This document shows positions 16,557-26,066 of a stretch of DNA of 64,000 nt, in pieces. The stretch is from Hyphomicrobiales bacterium (GTDB lineage Bacteria; Pseudomonadota; Alphaproteobacteria; Rhizobiales; Rhizobiaceae). The stretch's first letter is position 1. The number at the start of each line of letters is the position of its first letter. Below the pieces are notes generated by a model. That model saw only the letters and a list, made by a program, of their open reading frames with translations. It searched no databases and was not told the origin of the DNA. The stretch spans positions 62,001 to 126,000 of the forward strand of contig UBXG01000012.1 of the NCBI GenBank assembly GCA_900469475.1. The letters run 5' to 3'. The position numbers and the translations under genes are program-made.

Positions 16557-19176
16557 TGTTTACGATCCTCTGTGGAACGACGATGATCTTCTTTGGCGCC
16601 TGACCATTCAATGCGCTTGTAACGGCGTCCAGGGCGAGCACGGCCTGTTGCACGGCATTCTGATCTGCATCGCGCGCGATTGTCAATTCAGCGCGCTTCT
16701 TGCCGTTGATCTGAACGGGATAAACGATCTCATTCTCGATCACGAGCGCCTCGTCATAAACGGGCCATGGGCTGGTCGCGACCATGTCGACGTTGCCAAG
16801 CGCAGCGGAGCATTCCTCGGCCAGATGCGGCGTGATCGGCGCGACCAGCGCAATCAGAATTTCCACGGCTTCGCGAACGGCAGAGCGATAGGCGCTATCG
16901 GCCTGACCGGCCGCGACCTTGCCGAGCGGTGCCGCCAGCGCATTGACGAATTCATAAATGCGCGCCACGGCCTTGTTGAAGGCGAGCTTGTCGTAATCGC
17001 CCTGAACCGCCTTCAGCGTGCGGTGGGCGATCTGCGAAATCGCCAGGGCTTCACCTTCCTTAGCCGCCGCAGGTTCGACCGCCTTCAGGACATCGGCGGC
17101 TTCGGAGATCAGGCGCCACATGCGCTGGGTGAAACGATGTGCGCCCTCGACGCCGGCTTCCGACCAGATGACATCGCGATCGGGCGGCGAATCGGAGAGC
17201 ACGAAGAAGCGTGCCGTATCGGCGCCATAGGAGGCGATGATATCGTCGGGGTCGACGACGTTCTTCTTCGATTTCGACATCTTCTCGATCGAACCGATGG
17301 CGATGTCTTCGCCTGATGACAGCAGTGTGGCGCGGCGCTGGCCGTCGACTTCCTCGATCCTGATATCGGCCGGCGACACCCATTCGCGCGTCAGGCCGCT
17401 GCCGCGGCTATAGGTTTCGTGCACGACCATGCCTTGCGTGAACAAGCCCTTGAAAGGCTCCTTCACGTCAAGATGGCCGGTTTCGCGCATGGCGCGGGTA
17501 AAGAAGCGCGAATAGAGCAGGTGCAGGATCGCGTGTTCGATACCGCCGATATACTGGTCGACAGGCAGCCAGTGATTGGCGGCCTTCGGATCCGTCGGCT
17601 GATTTTCCCAGGGAGCGGTGAAGCGGGCGTAATACCAGCTCGAATCGACGAAAGTATCCATCGTATCGGTTTCACGGCGGGCATCCTTGCCGCATTGCGG
17701 GCAGGCGACATGCCGCCAGCTGGCGTGCCGATCGAGCGGATTGCCCGGCTGGTCGAAAGTCACGTCGTCGGGCAGCTTGACGGGCAGATCCTTCTTCGGC
17801 ACCGGCAGCACGCCGCAGTCATCGCAATGGATGACCGGGATCGGGCAGCCCCAGTAACGCTGACGGGAGATGCCCCAGTCGCGCAGGCGGAAATTCACCT
17901 TGCGCTCAGCCTGCGGCGTGTTGCCGAGGCTCGTCTCAGAGAGCTTCGTCGCCACCGTCTGGAAGGCTTCCTCGGTGCTCATGCCGTCAAGGAAGCGCGA
18001 ATTGATCATCACGCCATCGCCGTCATAGGCGACGTCGCCGACGACAAAGCTCGCCGCATCGCCACCAGCGGGCATGACGACGGGAACGACCGGCAGGCCA
18101 TACTTGCGGGCGAAATCCAGGTCGCGCTGATCGCCGGACGGGCAGCCGAAGATAGCGCCCGTGCCATAATCCATTAGCACGAAATTGGCGATATAGACGG
18201 GCAGCTCCCAGGATGCGTCAAAGGGATGGTGGACGCGGATGCCGGTGTCCATGCCCTTCTTCTCGGCGGTTTCGAGTGCTGCCAGCGAGGTGCCGGCACG
18301 GCGGCATTCCTCGCAGAAAGCCTCGATGGCCGGATCCTTGGCAGCCGCTTCCTTGGCGAGCGGATGGTCGGCCGAGATCGCCAGGAAGGAGGCGCCGAAC
18401 AGTGTATCGGGACGGGTGGTGTAAACGGTGATCTCGCGATCGCTGTTGGGAGCTGTTTCGGCCACGATTTCCCAGCGAACCGTCAGGCCCTCGGAGCGGC
18501 CGATCCAGTTCTTCTGCATCAGCCGCACTTTTTCCGGCCAATGGTCGAGCGTATCCAGAGCATCCAGCAGTTCCTGGCTGAACTCTGTGATCTTGAAGAA
18601 CCACTGCGTCAGCTCTCGCTGCTCGACCAGAGCGCCCGAGCGCCAGCCGCGGCCGTCGATGACCTGCTCATTGGCGAGAACGGTATTGTCAACCGGGTCC
18701 CAGTTGACCTTGGACTTCTTGCGGTAGACCAGGCCCTTCTCCATCATGTCGATGAAGAGCATCTGCTGACGGTGATAATAATCGACGTCGCAGGTCGCGA
18801 ACTCGCGGCTCCAGTCGAGCGACAGCCCCATGGCCTTCAGCTGGGTGCGCATGGAGGCGATGTTCTGGTAGGTCCATTCCTTCGGATGCACTTTATTGTC
18901 GCGTGCGGCGTTTTCCGCCGGCATGCCGAAGGCGTCCCAGCCCATAGGATGCAGCACGTTATAGCCGCGGGCGCGCTTGTAGCGGGCAACGACATCGCCC
19001 ATGGCGTAGTTACGCACATGACCCATATGGATGCGGCCGGACGGATAGGGAAACATCTCTAGGACGTAATATTTCTCACGCGGATCGGCATTATCTGTCA
19101 CGAAGACCTTCTCTTCGTTCCATTTTTCCTGCCAGCGGGGCTCGGCATCGCGCGGATTATAACGTTCGCTAGTCAT
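16546..19176 (-). CDS. leuS: Leucyl-tRNA synthetase
   Basis: 876 residues, full length for bacterial class I LeuRS. The HIGH-type motif is MFPYPSGRIHMGHVRNY at about 40-56, the KMSKS motif is KMSKSKKNVVDPDD near 635, and the editing domain lies between about 220 and 415 (TTRPDTLFGASFLAISADHPLA). The C-terminal anticodon-binding and extension domains are intact, ending VVPQRIVNIVV. It charges tRNA-Leu and hydrolyses mischarged products. It heads the leuS-lptE-holA leftward operon. The 199-base gap to yggS holds divergent promoters. Confidence 0.98.
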   Translation of the reverse strand: MTSERYNPRDAEPRWQEKWNEEKVFVTDNADPREKYYVLEMFPYPSGRIHMGHVRNYAMGDVVARYKRARGYNVLHPMGWDAFGMPAENAARDNKVHPKEWTYQNIASMRTQLKAMGLSLDWSREFATCDVDYYHRQQMLFIDMMEKGLVYRKKSKVNWDPVDNTVLANEQVIDGRGWRSGALVEQRELTQWFFKITEFSQELLDALDTLDHWPEKVRLMQKNWIGRSEGLTVRWEIVAETAPNSDREITVYTTRPDTLFGASFLAISADHPLAKEAAAKDPAIEAFCEECRRAGTSLAALETAEKKGMDTGIRVHHPFDASWELPVYIANFVLMDYGTGAIFGCPSGDQRDLDFARKYGLPVVPVVMPAGGDAASFVVGDVAYDGDGVMINSRFLDGMSTEEAFQTVATKLSETSLGNTPQAERKVNFRLRDWGISRQRYWGCPIPVIHCDDCGVLPVPKKDLPVKLPDDVTFDQPGNPLDRHASWRHVACPQCGKDARRETDTMDTFVDSSWYYARFTAPWENQPTDPKAANHWLPVDQYIGGIEHAILHLLYSRFFTRAMRETGHLDVKEPFKGLFTQGMVVHETYSRGSGLTREWVSPADIRIEEVDGQRRATLLSSGEDIAIGSIEKMSKSKKNVVDPDDIIASYGADTARFFVLSDSPPDRDVIWSEAGVEGAHRFTQRMWRLISEAADVLKAVEPAAAKEGEALAISQIAHRTLKAVQGDYDKLAFNKAVARIYEFVNALAAPLGKVAAGQADSAYRSAVREAVEILIALVAPITPHLAEECSAALGNVDMVATSPWPVYDEALVIENEIVYPVQINGKKRAELTIARDADQNAVQQAVLALDAVTSALNGQAPKKIIVVPQRIVNIVV

Positions 19177-19375
19177 CTGTTCTTGTATTCCGGAAAATCA
19201 TGGGGAGTAAGGCGTGACCTTCACCACGAAACCACCCAAGCGTCAAGTTTAGCAGCCGCAGCAAGTGCCTTATCTTGCAATGCAAAGCCGGATTCGGTCG
19301 CATTCGCCCTTGGCAAAGCCTGCGAGCCTCATTACTGCAAAGTTTGAGAAGCAAGCCAAATATCGAGGCGAGAAG

Positions 19376-20035
19376 ATGGAACTTCAAGAGCGCTTGGACG
19401 AAGTCCGTTCCCATATCGCGGCTGCCGAGCGTCAGGCCGGCCGAGCTGCCGGCTCTGTGCAGCTCGTTGCCGTTTCCAAGACCTTCGATGCCGGTCAGAT
19501 CCGCCCGGCGATTTCGGCCGGCCAGCGGGTGTTTGGCGAAAACCGCGTGCAGGAGAGCCAGGGCAAGTGGCCAGAGCTCAAGACCGAAACGCCCGGGATT
19601 GAATTGCATCTAATCGGGCCGCTGCAATCGAACAAGACCGCAGACGCCGTGGCGCTGTTCGACGTGATCGAAACCGTTGACCGGGAAAAGATCGCGCGGG
19701 CCATTGCCGATGAAATCAAGCGACAGGGCAAGGCCATTCGGCTCTACGTACAGGTCAATACCGGGTTAGAGCCGCAAAAGGCGGGTATCGCGCCCGACGA
19801 TACGGCCAGTTTCGTCGATCTCTGCCGTAAGGAGCTCGGGCTTTCCATAGAGGGCCTGATGTGCATCCCGCCCGCCGACGAAAATCCGGGGCCGCATTTT
19901 GCCCTGCTTGCAAAGCTCGCCAAGCAGGCCGGCGTCGAAAAGCTCTCGATGGGCATGTCGAGCGATTATGAAATCGCAGTTGCCTTCGGCGCGACCAGTG
20001 TTCGCGTCGGCTCGGCGATCTTCGGCGCGCGATAG
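19376..20035 (+). CDS. yggS: Pyridoxal-phosphate homeostasis protein (YggS family)
   Basis: 219 residues from the ATG at 19376, with GAGG upstream. The frame is open from 19265 but those extra codons do not look like the family. It is a PLP-binding TIM-barrel protein without known enzymatic activity that buffers free pyridoxal phosphate. Motifs: VAVSKTFDAGQI with the PLP lysine, FGENRVQE, HLIGPLQSNK (usually HFIGxLQxNK) and LSMGMSSDYEIAVAFGATSVRVGSAIFG. It converges with the pyridoxal kinase gene 18 bases away, which gives a small vitamin B6 locus. Confidence 0.95.
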   Translation: MELQERLDEVRSHIAAAERQAGRAAGSVQLVAVSKTFDAGQIRPAISAGQRVFGENRVQESQGKWPELKTETPGIELHLIGPLQSNKTADAVALFDVIETVDREKIARAIADEIKRQGKAIRLYVQVNTGLEPQKAGIAPDDTASFVDLCRKELGLSIEGLMCIPPADENPGPHFALLAKLAKQAGVEKLSMGMSSDYEIAVAFGATSVRVGSAIFGAR

Positions 20036-20053
20036 GCTAAAAAGCTCTGGCCG

Positions 20054-20929
20054 TTACTTTTTCCTGCGTTGTGCTGGATGGACAAGGTGGCGCAGCTGCA
20101 CCATCGCCATCGGTGTCGACAGGCTTGCGGAATCTACGGCCAGCGTCAGCTCGTTGCTGCCGCGCTTGACGGCTCGTGCCAGCACCTCGAAGACGCTGGC
20201 CGTCGTCAGCTGCAATGCCCGCTCCTCATCCATCCCCGAAAGCAGGCGCGACAGGAAGACGGCAGACAGGAGATCGCCGAGCCCATTTGGTGCGCCTTCG
20301 ACGCTGCGATGCTCGGCAAGCAGTGCGTTTCGGCCGCTGAGATAGAGGTTCCCGATACCACCGGCCATCATCGGAACGGCGGACGTCACCAGCATGCGCG
20401 ACGGTCCAAGCGCGAGCGCCGCCTCCATGATGGCGTTGTTATCCTCGAGCGGCGCTCCCGCCAGCCAGGCAAGCTCATAGCGGTTCGGCGTTGCGAGTGA
20501 CGCCAGCGGGATCAGGCAGTCGCGGATCGCTTCCGCTGTCGCCTGCGGCACATACAGCCCGCCGGCATCGCCGATGACGGGATCACAGGCATAGAGAATA
20601 TCCGGGTTTTTCTCCCGCAGAGCCGTCACCAGCCGGGCGACGGCATACGCCTGGGCGGCGTTGCCGAAGTAGCCCGATAGCACCGCCTTGACCTCGGAAA
20701 GCCAGGGTGCGGCGATAAGATCGTCAATCGCATGGTCGAAATCGGCTTCGTTGAAGGTTAGCCGCGTCGAGCGGCCATGGCCAGGGTGCCATGGCAGAAC
20801 GATGGTCGGCAGCGCCCAGACCGGATGGCCGAGTGTTTCCAGAGCAAAGACTGCAGCGCGATTGCCAACGGACCCTCGAACGACATGACTGGAAATGACG
20901 ATAACGGCGCCGGCCGACACTTGCGACAT
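20054..20929 (-). CDS. pdxY: Pyridoxal kinase (PdxY/PdxK type)
   Basis: 291 residues of the ribokinase-like superfamily. It phosphorylates pyridoxal in the salvage of vitamin B6. Motifs: ISSHVVRGSVGNRAA near the start, LSGYFGNAAQA, CDPVIGDAGGLYVP and NRYELAWLAG. The phosphate-site GxGD appears as NGLGDLLSA, with leucine where GTGD is common. The ATG at 20929 gives the usual MSQVSAGAVIVISSHV start. It converges with yggS, another B6 gene. PdxY and PdxK are not separable by eye; pdxY is chosen by length and motif pattern. Confidence 0.9.
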   Translation of the reverse strand: MSQVSAGAVIVISSHVVRGSVGNRAAVFALETLGHPVWALPTIVLPWHPGHGRSTRLTFNEADFDHAIDDLIAAPWLSEVKAVLSGYFGNAAQAYAVARLVTALREKNPDILYACDPVIGDAGGLYVPQATAEAIRDCLIPLASLATPNRYELAWLAGAPLEDNNAIMEAALALGPSRMLVTSAVPMMAGGIGNLYLSGRNALLAEHRSVEGAPNGLGDLLSAVFLSRLLSGMDEERALQLTTASVFEVLARAVKRGSNELTLAVDSASLSTPMAMVQLRHLVHPAQRRKK

Positions 20930-21223
20930 GATTGTGCTTTCAGTTCAGGGCTTCAAACTGCAATGGCGCAAGTTGATGATCCCTTTCGCGGCACTCTGTC
21001 AACCGCCCTTCACGGAGTCATGAAAACCTCTGTTGACGAGTTGATTCCGCCAATTTCTCGCCGATTAAGCCTGTTTTTCGTCAACATCGCCGTTTTCGGC
21101 AAGTTTTTTCAAAAAAACCGACCAAAATCAGTCCGAAACGAACCAAATTCGCATTCTTTTTGCCAGTTTTTTCGCTAAACCTTCTGCTACTGTCGTCAAA
21201 GTTCGAAAATCGGGAGGAATTTC

Positions 21224-24200
21224 ATGGCGCCCAAGACTAATCCGAAACGGGAAAAACAGATCGAGGCGGCACGCAAGATTGCGGCTGCGACAGGCGAGGC
21301 ACATCTCGATCCCGAAATCCTGTTTGGCCGGGCTAGCAATGACGACATGGAGCTTTACAGCCCGGAGATGCTGGCACTTGCCGCGGCGCATGCGGCCAAG
21401 GAACTCGCAGCCTGGAGCGCCACGTCCCCCCGCGTCAGCATCGAGCAGGTCGGCGGTATCGAACCCGATGGCGTTGCCGTCTCGATCCTTTCGATCACCG
21501 ACCACAATATGCCCTTCCTTTATGAATCGATCATGGGCGAAGTGACCAGCAGCTATCGCGATCTCTATATGGCGGTGCATCCGATCCTGGTCATCGAGAA
21601 GGGTAAGGAGCCGAGCCTTTATTCCGCCGATCGCCCGAGCGATCCAGCCCATCGGGTCAGCCATATCCAGCTTCATCTCTCGCCTCTGACGACAGCGCAG
21701 GCGACCGATCTGACCAAGCGGATCCAGACCGTGCTCGATCAGACGCATCTTGCCGTTTCCGACTGGAAGCCGATGCTGTCGCGCCTCGATACCGTGATAT
21801 CGGAACTATCAACCTATGAGGCTGCCGGCCGCCGCAAGAATGACCGCGATGAGGCGCTTGCCTTCCTTGCCTGGCTACGCGACGGCAATTTCACCTTCCT
21901 CGGCATGCGCGAATATGTCTATTCCGGCAAGGGTGTCAACGCCAAGGTCGAGCGGGATCGCGGTACCGGCCTCGGCATTCTCTCCAATCCGGATGTTCGC
22001 GTTCTCCGGCAGGGCAAAGACGCCGTCACCACGACGCCGGAAATCCTCGCCTTCCTCGACGGCCCGGATTTCCTGATCGTCACCAAGGCCAACGTCAAGT
22101 CGATCGTCCACCGCCGTGCCTATATGGATTATGTCGGCGTCAAGCGTTTCGATGCTGATGGCAATGTTACGGGCGAACTGCGCATCGTCGGCCTCTTCAC
22201 ATCGACGGCCTATACGAGTGCTGCCACCGAAGTGCCGTTGCTGCGTTCGAAGCTGCAGAAGGTCAAGGATCACTTCGGCTTCGATCCGACAAGCCACTCG
22301 GGTCGCACGCTCGAAAACACGCTGGAATCCTATCCCCGCGACGATCTCTTCCAGATCGACACCTCATTGCTGGCAAATTTCGCCGAGCAGATCAACGACC
22401 TGACCGATCGGCCGCGCGTACGCGTTTTGCCGCGCATCGACCATTTCGACCGCTTCGTCTCCGTCATCGTCTATGTCCCGCGCGAAGAGTATGATTCCGT
22501 CGTTCGTGAAAAGATCGGCAATTATCTGAAGACCGTCTATGACGGCCGCGTCTCCGCCTATTATCCCGCCTTCCCGGAAGGCGGAGTGGCGCGCGTGCAT
22601 TTCATTATCGGCCGCAGCGCCGGAAAGACGCCGCATGTTCCGCAAGCCAAGCTCGAAGAAGCGATACGCGCCATAACAGCCCGCTGGGACGAACGCTTTG
22701 CCATGCTGGCAGGTCCAAAGGCGCCGAACATTTCCGTTAGCCAGGCCTTCCAGGAAGCCTTCTCGCCGGAAGACGCCTTTGCCGATCTGCCTGATATTAT
22801 TGCCACGGCCGGCACCGAGCCGATCCGCATCGCCTTCTATATCCGCAAGGATGAAGCGGGTGACATTCTCTCGCTGAAGATCTTCCATGGTGACGGCAAC
22901 CTGGCGCTGTCGCGCCGCGTGCCGCTGCTCGAAAATCTCGGTTTCAACGTTATCAGCGAGCGCACCTTCGATATCTATGTCACGGCCAAAGACGGCTCGA
23001 CCGGCCATGTCGTCCTCCACGACATGGAGCTCGAAACCCGCAGCGGCATGACGATCGATCTCGCTCGCCACGGCGCTGCCCTTGAAGAAGCCTTCCTCGC
23101 CGCCTTCGGCGGCACGATCGACAATGACGCTTTCAATCGGCTGATCGTCTCCGCCGATCTCTCCGCTCGCGAAACTAACGTGTTGCGCGCCTATTCTCGC
23201 TATCTGCGCCAGGCCGGTATTGCCTATTCGCAGGATTATATCGCCTCTACCCTGGATAAATATCCCGGGATCGCCGCCTCGCTCTTCCGCCTGTTTCACG
23301 ACACGCTCGATCCGAAGCTCAGCGACAAGAGCCGCACGAAGAAGCTCCCGGAACTGCATGCTGCCATCGAAACCAAGCTTGCCGACGTACCGAGTCTCGA
23401 TGACGACCGCATCCTGCGCCGTTACGTCAACGCCATCGACGCGACACTGCGCACCAATTACTTCCAGAAAAATGCGGACGGCACGCCTAAGGCCATGCTT
23501 GCCTTCAAGCTCGATCCGAAGCTGCTCGACGGCCTGCCCGAACCCCGGCCCTTCCGTGAAATCTTCGTCTACGGCGTCGAGGTGGAAGGTGTCCATCTGC
23601 GCTTCGGCAAGGTAGCGCGCGGCGGCCTGCGCTGGTCGGATCGCGCTGAAGACTATCGCACTGAAGTGCTGGGCCTCGTGAAGGCGCAGCAGGTCAAGAA
23701 CGCCGTCATCGTGCCTGTTGGCGCCAAGGGCGGCTTCTATCCGAAAAAGCTCCCGGTCGGCGGCAGCCGCGACGAAATCTTCAATGCCGGCCGCGAGGCC
23801 TATAAGACCTATATCCGCACGCTGCTGTCGATTACCGACAATATCTCCGGCGCCGATATCATCCCGCCTGCCGACACCGTGCGGCTCGATGGCGACGACC
23901 CCTATTTCGTCGTCGCCGCCGACAAGGGCACCGCCACCTTCTCCGACACCGCCAATGCGCTGGCGCAGGAAGCCGGCTTCTGGCTCGACGATGCCTTTGC
24001 GTCAGGCGGCTCGGCCGGCTACGACCACAAGAAGATGGGCATCACCGCCCGCGGCGCCTGGGAAACCGTGAAGCGCCACTTCCGCGAAATGGATATCGAC
24101 ATCCAGACGACGCCTTTCAACGTCGTCGGCGTCGGCGACATGTCCGGTGATGTCTTCGGCAACGGCATGCTGCTCTCTCCGAAGATCCGCCTGCTTGCCG

Positions 24201-26014
24201 CTTTCGATCACCGCGACATCTTCATCGATCCTGATCCGGACATGGACAAGACGCTCGCCGAGCGGCAACGCCTATTCGATCTGCCGCGCTCGAGCTGGCA
24301 GGACTTCGACAAGTCCGTTCTGTCGAAGGGCGCGATGATCATTTCCCGATCGGCAAAATCGGTGACGCTGACACCGGAAGCGGTCGCAGCCATTGGCATC
24401 GACAAGTCGGTCGCAACGCCTTTCGAAATCATGACGGCGATCCTCAAGGCACCTGTCGACCTCCTGTGGTTCGGCGGCATCGGCACTTACGTCAAGGCGC
24501 CGTCCGAAACCGATTCGGAGGTCGGCGACCGTGCCAACGATCCGATCCGCATCACGGCCGATGAAGTCCGTGCCAGGGTCATCGGCGAAGGCGCCAATCT
24601 TGGCGTTACGCAGAAGGGCCGCATTGCCTATGGCCTGAAGGGCGGGCGCTGCAACTCCGACGCCATCGACAACTCCGCCGGCGTCAACACTTCCGACGTC
24701 GAGGTCAACATCAAGATCGCGCTTGCCAACGCCATGCACGACGGCCGGCTGACCCGCGCCAAGCGCGATACGCTGCTTGCCTCCATGACCGACGAGGTGG
24801 CAGCGCTCGTTCTGCGCAACAACTATCTGCAATCCCTGGCGATCTCACTGACAGAGCGCAAGGGTACTGGCAACGGCCTGGAACTCAGCCGCTTCATGAG
24901 CGTGCTGGAAGCGGCCAAGCAGCTCAACCGCAAGGTCGAGACCCTGCCCGACGACCAGACCTTCGCGGAGCGTTATGCCAACGGACGTCCGTTGACCCGT
25001 GCCGAAATCGGCGTGCTGCTTTCCTATGCCAAGATCGTTCTCTTCGACGCGATTGTCGCCAGCAACCTGCCTGACGACCCGTATTTCGCTGCCACGCTCA
25101 GCCGCTATTTCCCAGCCAAGATGCAACGCTCGAACGCCGTCGATATCGAAAGCCATCGCCTGCGCCGCGAAATCATCGGCACGGCGCTTGCCAACGAAGC
25201 GATCAATCGCGGCGGACCGGGCTTTGCGGTCAGCATGATGGATGCGACGGCGGCATCGGCTGCCGAGGTGGTGAAAGCCGCCGTCATCGCTCGCGACGGC
25301 TTCGACCTCGACCGGCTCTGGAACGAGACGGATGCGCTTGATGGTAAGGTCGGCGGCCAGATGCAGAACCGCGTCTACGGTGAGATCACCGAGGTCTATA
25401 CCGTGCTGACGCGGCTCCTGTTGAAGACCGGGGCCGCCAAGGGCGAAATCGAAGAAACCGTTAGCCGGCTTCGCGCAGCTTTGAAGAAACTGCGACCTGT
25501 CTTCCTGACGCATATTCCGGCGGATTTTGCCGCGGAGATCGCCGCGCGCGAAGCGGAATATCAGGCTGCCGGCCTGCCGGAGAAGCTCGCTTCGGAGATC
25601 GCGACGATCTACGCGCTCGTCCTCGTGCCTGAGATCATGCAGATCGCCGAGCGCACTGGCGATACGCTGAACCGGGCAGCGGAAAGCTACTTCACCGTCT
25701 CTCAAACCTTCCGCGTCGGCCGCCTGCTGCTCGCCGGCAGCCGGATCGTGACAGGCGATCACTATGAGAGCCTCGCCTTGGCACGCAGCCTCGATCAGAT
25801 CGCCGGCGCCCGCCGCGATATCGTCATCTCCGCATTGTCCAACCATCCGAAGGACAAGCAGCCGGTTCAGGCATGGCATGCGGAAGACCGTATCCGCATC
25901 AATCGCATCGCCGAGGAGCTCGGCGGCCTCAGCGAAAGCGGCGATCCAAACCTCGCCCGCATCACCGTCGCCGCCGGCCTGCTTAGCGATCTTGCGAACG
26001 GCCGGGCAAGGTGA
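21224..26014 (+). CDS. gdhB: NAD-specific glutamate dehydrogenase, large type
   Basis: 1596 residues, the size of the 180-kDa class known from Caulobacter, Pseudomonas and Streptomyces. It deaminates glutamate to 2-oxoglutarate with NAD+ and is mainly catabolic. N-terminal residues 1 to about 700 hold regulatory ACT-like and accessory domains. The catalytic domain includes KVARGGLRWSDRAEDYRTEV from about residue 796, VPVGAKGGF shortly after, and GEGANLGVTQKGR from about 1121. A good ribosome site, GGGAGGAA, precedes the ATG. The 294-base upstream gap is AT-rich and shares promoters with divergent pdxY; no operator was recognised. The symbol is tentative, since names for this class vary. Confidence 0.94.
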   Translation: MAPKTNPKREKQIEAARKIAAATGEAHLDPEILFGRASNDDMELYSPEMLALAAAHAAKELAAWSATSPRVSIEQVGGIEPDGVAVSILSITDHNMPFLYESIMGEVTSSYRDLYMAVHPILVIEKGKEPSLYSADRPSDPAHRVSHIQLHLSPLTTAQATDLTKRIQTVLDQTHLAVSDWKPMLSRLDTVISELSTYEAAGRRKNDRDEALAFLAWLRDGNFTFLGMREYVYSGKGVNAKVERDRGTGLGILSNPDVRVLRQGKDAVTTTPEILAFLDGPDFLIVTKANVKSIVHRRAYMDYVGVKRFDADGNVTGELRIVGLFTSTAYTSAATEVPLLRSKLQKVKDHFGFDPTSHSGRTLENTLESYPRDDLFQIDTSLLANFAEQINDLTDRPRVRVLPRIDHFDRFVSVIVYVPREEYDSVVREKIGNYLKTVYDGRVSAYYPAFPEGGVARVHFIIGRSAGKTPHVPQAKLEEAIRAITARWDERFAMLAGPKAPNISVSQAFQEAFSPEDAFADLPDIIATAGTEPIRIAFYIRKDEAGDILSLKIFHGDGNLALSRRVPLLENLGFNVISERTFDIYVTAKDGSTGHVVLHDMELETRSGMTIDLARHGAALEEAFLAAFGGTIDNDAFNRLIVSADLSARETNVLRAYSRYLRQAGIAYSQDYIASTLDKYPGIAASLFRLFHDTLDPKLSDKSRTKKLPELHAAIETKLADVPSLDDDRILRRYVNAIDATLRTNYFQKNADGTPKAMLAFKLDPKLLDGLPEPRPFREIFVYGVEVEGVHLRFGKVARGGLRWSDRAEDYRTEVLGLVKAQQVKNAVIVPVGAKGGFYPKKLPVGGSRDEIFNAGREAYKTYIRTLLSITDNISGADIIPPADTVRLDGDDPYFVVAADKGTATFSDTANALAQEAGFWLDDAFASGGSAGYDHKKMGITARGAWETVKRHFREMDIDIQTTPFNVVGVGDMSGDVFGNGMLLSPKIRLLAAFDHRDIFIDPDPDMDKTLAERQRLFDLPRSSWQDFDKSVLSKGAMIISRSAKSVTLTPEAVAAIGIDKSVATPFEIMTAILKAPVDLLWFGGIGTYVKAPSETDSEVGDRANDPIRITADEVRARVIGEGANLGVTQKGRIAYGLKGGRCNSDAIDNSAGVNTSDVEVNIKIALANAMHDGRLTRAKRDTLLASMTDEVAALVLRNNYLQSLAISLTERKGTGNGLELSRFMSVLEAAKQLNRKVETLPDDQTFAERYANGRPLTRAEIGVLLSYAKIVLFDAIVASNLPDDPYFAATLSRYFPAKMQRSNAVDIESHRLRREIIGTALANEAINRGGPGFAVSMMDATAASAAEVVKAAVIARDGFDLDRLWNETDALDGKVGGQMQNRVYGEITEVYTVLTRLLLKTGAAKGEIEETVSRLRAALKKLRPVFLTHIPADFAAEIAAREAEYQAAGLPEKLASEIATIYALVLVPEIMQIAERTGDTLNRAAESYFTVSQTFRVGRLLLAGSRIVTGDHYESLALARSLDQIAGARRDIVISALSNHPKDKQPVQAWHAEDRIRINRIAEELGGLSESGDPNLARITVAAGLLSDLANGRAR

Positions 26015-26066
26015 CACAGTCCGCCCCGACCGCTTGATGCGGTAACGGAATCAGGGGCAGGATCTG

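Noticed and set aside
19169..19609. Leftward open frame between leuS and yggS (146 codons).
   Set aside because: It overlaps the conserved N-terminal half of yggS and does not resemble a known family.
22364..23596. Long open frame antisense to the glutamate dehydrogenase gene (410 codons).
   Set aside because: It is a shadow of the sense frame with no family resemblance.
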